A DNA stretch of 15,917 nt from UBA11612 sp963976395. Its GTDB lineage: Bacteria; Pseudomonadota; Alphaproteobacteria; Rhodospirillales; Rhodospirillaceae. Under the pieces are notes generated by a model. It ran no database searches and was not told the DNA's origin. It was given only the letters and a program-made list of their open reading frames with translations. Positions 13,888-15,917 of this stretch are shown here, piece by piece; position 1 is the stretch's first letter, and each line of letters begins with the position of its first letter. Location: assembly GCA_963976395.1 (NCBI GenBank), contig CAXBLG010000079.1, forward strand, positions 1 through 15,917. The letters run 5' to 3'. The position numbers and the translations under genes are program-made.

Positions 13888-14685
13888 ATGATGCGATTCG
13901 TTGGGGCTCTACTGCTTTTTGCAGCCGTTTTTTTTGTGCCTGCCGCAGCCCATGCTTGGTCTGACGACGGGCATAAGGTGGCCTGTGCAATTGCATGGGA
14001 GGACCTGACCCGTACCGCTCGGGGTGGCGTTAAAATTATCCTTGGTATTGATACCAAAGAGCAGTTTGCTGAATCTTGCATTTGGGCCGATGAATATTCG
14101 CTCGAGAACCCAGAATCAGCCTCCTGGCATTTTGTACCGGTTCGGCCACGGCGGCGAAGTGTCGAGATTGAACGCGATTGTCGCGAGCCCGATAGCTGCG
14201 CACTCATTCAAATCGACCGAAATATTGACCTCGTCCGCGACGGGCCGGCCGATTTGGACAAATCGAAAGCGCTCAAATTCTTAATTCACCTTGTCGCAGA
14301 CGTGCATCAGCCCCTTCACGTTGCTCAAAAGAAGGGAGATTTCGGTGCTGAAATTTCCGCCTCATTCTTAGGGCGCTCAACTAATCTCCATGACGTTTGG
14401 GACAATGAATTGCTGGTTGAATACGGCGTGCCTTGGAACGATCTAAGCACGCTCTTGCATGAGGCCATATCATCGGAACAGCGAGAGGTGTGGACTCAAT
14501 CTGCCCCATTAGCATGGGCAAATGAGTCCTTGGATATTGCAATGTCCAACTCCACTGGATATGCCCGATACAGTTCGGTGGTTTTGGGCGAGAGTTATCT
14601 CAAGGGCAATATCGAAGTGGTCCGAGAACGTCTATCTCAAGCTGGAGTCCGGATCGGTCACATTCTCAACGATCTCCTGGACTAG
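13888..14685 (+). CDS. Secreted S1/P1-type zinc nuclease
   Basis: A 265-residue S1/P1 nuclease, a three-zinc enzyme that cuts single-stranded DNA and RNA and often removes 3' phosphates from nucleotides. A Sec signal peptide (residues 1-23: M-M-R-F, a hydrophobic core, A-A-A-H-A) would leave W24 as the mature N-terminus, which is needed because the N-terminal Trp binds zinc in this family. All nine expected ligands are seen with family spacing: W24, H29, D68, H81, H134, D138, H144, H168 and D172, in W-S-D-D-G-H, I-W-A-D, W-H-F-V-P, I-H-L-V-A-D-V-H-Q-P-L-H and N-L-H-D-V-W-D. Length is normal for the bacterial family. It should act outside the cytoplasm, perhaps in phosphate or nucleotide scavenging. 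ATG 13888 has no clear ribosome site; ATG 13891 is equally possible. It stands alone between the cupin remnant and an unrelated minus-strand gene. Confidence 0.94.
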   Translation: MMRFVGALLLFAAVFFVPAAAHAWSDDGHKVACAIAWEDLTRTARGGVKIILGIDTKEQFAESCIWADEYSLENPESASWHFVPVRPRRRSVEIERDCREPDSCALIQIDRNIDLVRDGPADLDKSKALKFLIHLVADVHQPLHVAQKKGDFGAEISASFLGRSTNLHDVWDNELLVEYGVPWNDLSTLLHEAISSEQREVWTQSAPLAWANESLDIAMSNSTGYARYSSVVLGESYLKGNIEVVRERLSQAGVRIGHILNDLLD

Positions 14686-14856
14686 ACCAGCTCTGTAGCG
14701 CGATGCACGCAAGAGGTAATTTTTAGATATTTTAGGACGGCTACCTAATTCAGCTGCTTAGGCCAATCGATTATAGGAGCCAAGATGGCCGATAGACGAA
14801 CATGTGGAGGTCAACGATAAGACTAACTTCAGTCCCCGATTCAAAGGTCAATTAGG

Positions 14857-15639
14857 CTATTCCTCAATGACTTCAAATATAGCTGTATCCAATCCGGTAT
14901 TGCCGTTGTGAGAATCGTATGCATAAACAGCGATCTCATAGCTTCCACTCATCGCAACTTCAAATGAACCCAAAAATTGGCTTGGAGTCCCCGCATAAGT
15001 CAGTGCGGTTTCACCCAATACTTGCCCATTTGTTTTGAGTTGCGCCTTAATTTCATAGTGATCGGCGTCCCACATCCCTCCAGGCTCAATAGGACAACCA
15101 CACATCATTTTGACGTCTGCCCTTACTTCAATACGTTGCGCCGCACCCCCCATTTTCAACTCAGCCGGAATGTCCTGAATATCTATAAAAAAACCAGGTA
15201 ATTCGAGCACCCAGCCATCACCGCCCGTGAGATGTTTTCCTGGAATCACCCATTGCGTCGCCGAAACTCTGTTGGCGTTTTCCTGCGCCACCAGCGGCCC
15301 GACCGCGACAACCTCGACAAGTCGCGGCTCATTAAGGTCAAGAGTAATGGAATACTCAGCCGCACCTTCAGATGATAGCGTGTCTCTGCGGGATTGGTTT
15401 GTTTTCATTAGGCGTTCGGTATCACCGGTCCCCCCTGACGTTTTGCCTTCTGCGAATACTTCTCCTGTCTTTGCATCGCGTAAGATAACTTGTGCCCCGC
15501 CCATGCTAGTTCCGATGAACTTCGCATCTCGGCTAATCACCCTGACAACAATGTTCGTTGGTTCGGCCCACGCAGGTACGGCCGTGCAAAATCCCAGCAC
15601 TAAAGTAAGTGTGACTTTTAATAACGTGTTGAGATTCAT
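14857..15639 (-). CDS. Secreted beta-rich protein with MCGC motif, function unknown
   Basis: A 260-residue protein with a clear Sec signal peptide (1-25, hydrophobic core T-L-T-L-V-L-G-F-C, cleavage after A-W-A). The mature part is rich in short beta strands, with two likely Ig-like or beta-sandwich modules. The first, about 30-125, holds A-Q-V-I-L-R-D-A-K-T-G-E-V-F-A-E-G, typical of carboxypeptidase-regulatory-like or surface domains. The second, about 150-258, ends F-L-G-S-F-E-V-A-M-S-G-S-Y-E-I-A-V-Y-A-Y-D. Between them is M-M-C-G-C-P-I-E-P-G-G-M-W-D-A-D-H-Y-E, where two close Cys, Met and His could bind metal or form a disulfide. I do not recognise the family. Location is periplasm or cell surface. 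AAAAGG lies about 8 bases before the ATG. A perfect palindrome lies upstream at 15752-15769. It is not in an operon with the neighbours shown. Confidence 0.85.
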   Translation of the reverse strand: MNLNTLLKVTLTLVLGFCTAVPAWAEPTNIVVRVISRDAKFIGTSMGGAQVILRDAKTGEVFAEGKTSGGTGDTERLMKTNQSRRDTLSSEGAAEYSITLDLNEPRLVEVVAVGPLVAQENANRVSATQWVIPGKHLTGGDGWVLELPGFFIDIQDIPAELKMGGAAQRIEVRADVKMMCGCPIEPGGMWDADHYEIKAQLKTNGQVLGETALTYAGTPSQFLGSFEVAMSGSYEIAVYAYDSHNGNTGLDTAIFEVIEE

Positions 15640-15715
15640 CTTGTGCCTTTTCCAAACCGGCGCGTTGGCACCGTGCCCCTGTATTCAGAAGAAATTCACT
15701 CTACTTAATCTGCTC

Positions 15716-15769
15716 TTTATACACGAAAAACTACCGCTGCAGTCTCGCCACACGAATAGATGTATTCGT
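15716..15769 (-). promoter_or_regulatory. Candidate control region: palindrome and -10-like box
   Basis: ACGAATA-GATG-TATTCGT (15752-15769) is a perfect 7+4+7 palindrome in the intergenic region upstream of the secreted MCGC protein. On the minus strand a TATAAA box (15716-15721) lies between it and the gene and could serve as the -10 element. No convincing -35 box is seen at 17 bases, which would fit an activator-dependent promoter with the palindrome near -50. The sequence alone cannot tell an operator from a hairpin or from chance. Confidence 0.4.
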
Positions 15770-15815
15770 CTTAAGTTCTCATCATTTGCTTGCAAAACGC
15801 TTCCAAAATCTAGGC

Positions 15816-15841
15816 AACAAAAAACGCGCCGAAGCGCGTTT
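15816..15841 (-). terminator. Intrinsic terminator of the tRNA-Lys gene
   Basis: On the minus strand AAACGCGC, a TTCG tetraloop and GCGCGTTT form a perfect 8-base-pair stem closed by the very stable C(UUCG)G loop. The last three T of the stem continue into three more, giving six T in a row. It lies about 30 bases after the encoded CCA end of the tRNA, the right place and direction to end its transcript. Confidence 0.88.
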
Positions 15842-15871
15842 CCTGCAACTCTATGAATTATATAGAGAAAT

Positions 15872-15917
15872 TGGTGAGCCCGGATGGTTTCGAACCATCG
15901 ACCCTCTGATTAAAAGT
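15872..15917 (-). tRNA. tRNA-Lys (anticodon UUU), 5' part beyond the window
   Basis: Read on the minus strand, the window end holds the anticodon loop CTTTTAA (15916-15910; anticodon TTT at 15914-15912), the 3' side of the anticodon stem, the variable loop GGGTC, and a T arm with 5-base-pair stem GATGG/CCATC around TTCGAAA. It continues with the acceptor strand CGGGCTC, discriminator A and an encoded CCA (15874-15872). The D arm and the 5' acceptor strand (expected GAGCCCG) lie outside the window. The U33 and the A37-A38 end of the loop fit a normal lysine tRNA reading AAA and AAG codons. Confidence 0.97.

Noticed and set aside
13649..13891. 80-residue plus-strand frame after the cupin remnant
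   Set aside because: It begins inside the cupin sequence in the third frame and shows no family features; it is a shadow of the broken gene and the intergenic region.
15227..15856. 209-residue plus-strand frame at the right end
   Set aside because: It runs opposite the signal-peptide end of the secreted protein and through the tRNA terminator, with no protein-like motif.
1..15917. Mobile elements, CRISPR arrays, defence systems or toxin-antitoxin pairs
   Set aside because: No transposase, integrase, spaced repeats, nuclease-helicase cluster or paired small genes are visible; the S1/P1 nuclease is a secreted single gene.

Overview
This 15.9 kb window reads as ordinary bacterial chromosome, most likely from an alphaproteobacterium and possibly a marine or uncultured one. 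That is an inference from gene content and protein style: class III CoA-transferase, HMG-CoA-lyase-like, FAH and SDR genes side by side, a YxGPDRR-type receiver protein, and many Rhodospirillales-like sequences. Base composition looks moderate, near half G+C by eye. No insertion sequence, integrase, CRISPR array or phage gene is visible. No stretch of 300 bases lacks a gene.

Layout. 1-863 (+): the 3' end of a Nudix hydrolase gene, a thioredoxin-like (2Fe-2S) ferredoxin and a 46-residue membrane microprotein, packed like one transcript. 882-2848 (-): a small hydrophobic protein and a receiver/cyclic-nucleotide-binding fusion regulator. 3016-3894 (+): a protein I do not recognise, with an uncertain start and tail. 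3912-8855: a catabolic block with an HMG-CoA-lyase-like enzyme (-) divergent from a CaiB/BaiF CoA-transferase (+), then an SDR and an FAH-family hydrolase (both -, FAH first), divergent from an alpha/beta hydrolase (+). 8866-10740 (-): dihydroxy-acid dehydratase (ilvD). 10875-12378 (+): a flavodoxin-fold quinone reductase and a Tat-exported intradiol ring-cleavage dioxygenase. 12413-13198 (-): a DUF2189 membrane protein. 13416-13740 (+): a frameshifted cupin pseudogene. 13888-14685 (+): a secreted S1/P1 nuclease with a complete zinc-ligand set. 14857-15639 (-): a secreted protein of unknown function with an MCGC motif. 15872-15917 (-): the 3' part of tRNA-Lys(UUU), followed by a clear intrinsic terminator.

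How the genes may work together. The CoA-transferase could activate a carboxylic or dicarboxylic acid with CoA, the SDR could oxidise a hydroxyl group, and the lyase could split a 3-hydroxyacyl-CoA. The FAH-family enzyme, alpha/beta hydrolase, quinone reductase and ring-cleaving dioxygenase are typical of aromatic or ring-derived compound breakdown. The shared pathway is inferred from proximity only; the substrate cannot be read from the sequence. I do not see a clear new multi-gene system. The most useful leads are the CoA-transferase/lyase module with a non-canonical lyase motif, the exported dioxygenase, the broken cupin gene, the coupled microprotein, the MCGC secreted protein with a palindrome upstream, and the atypical receiver domain.
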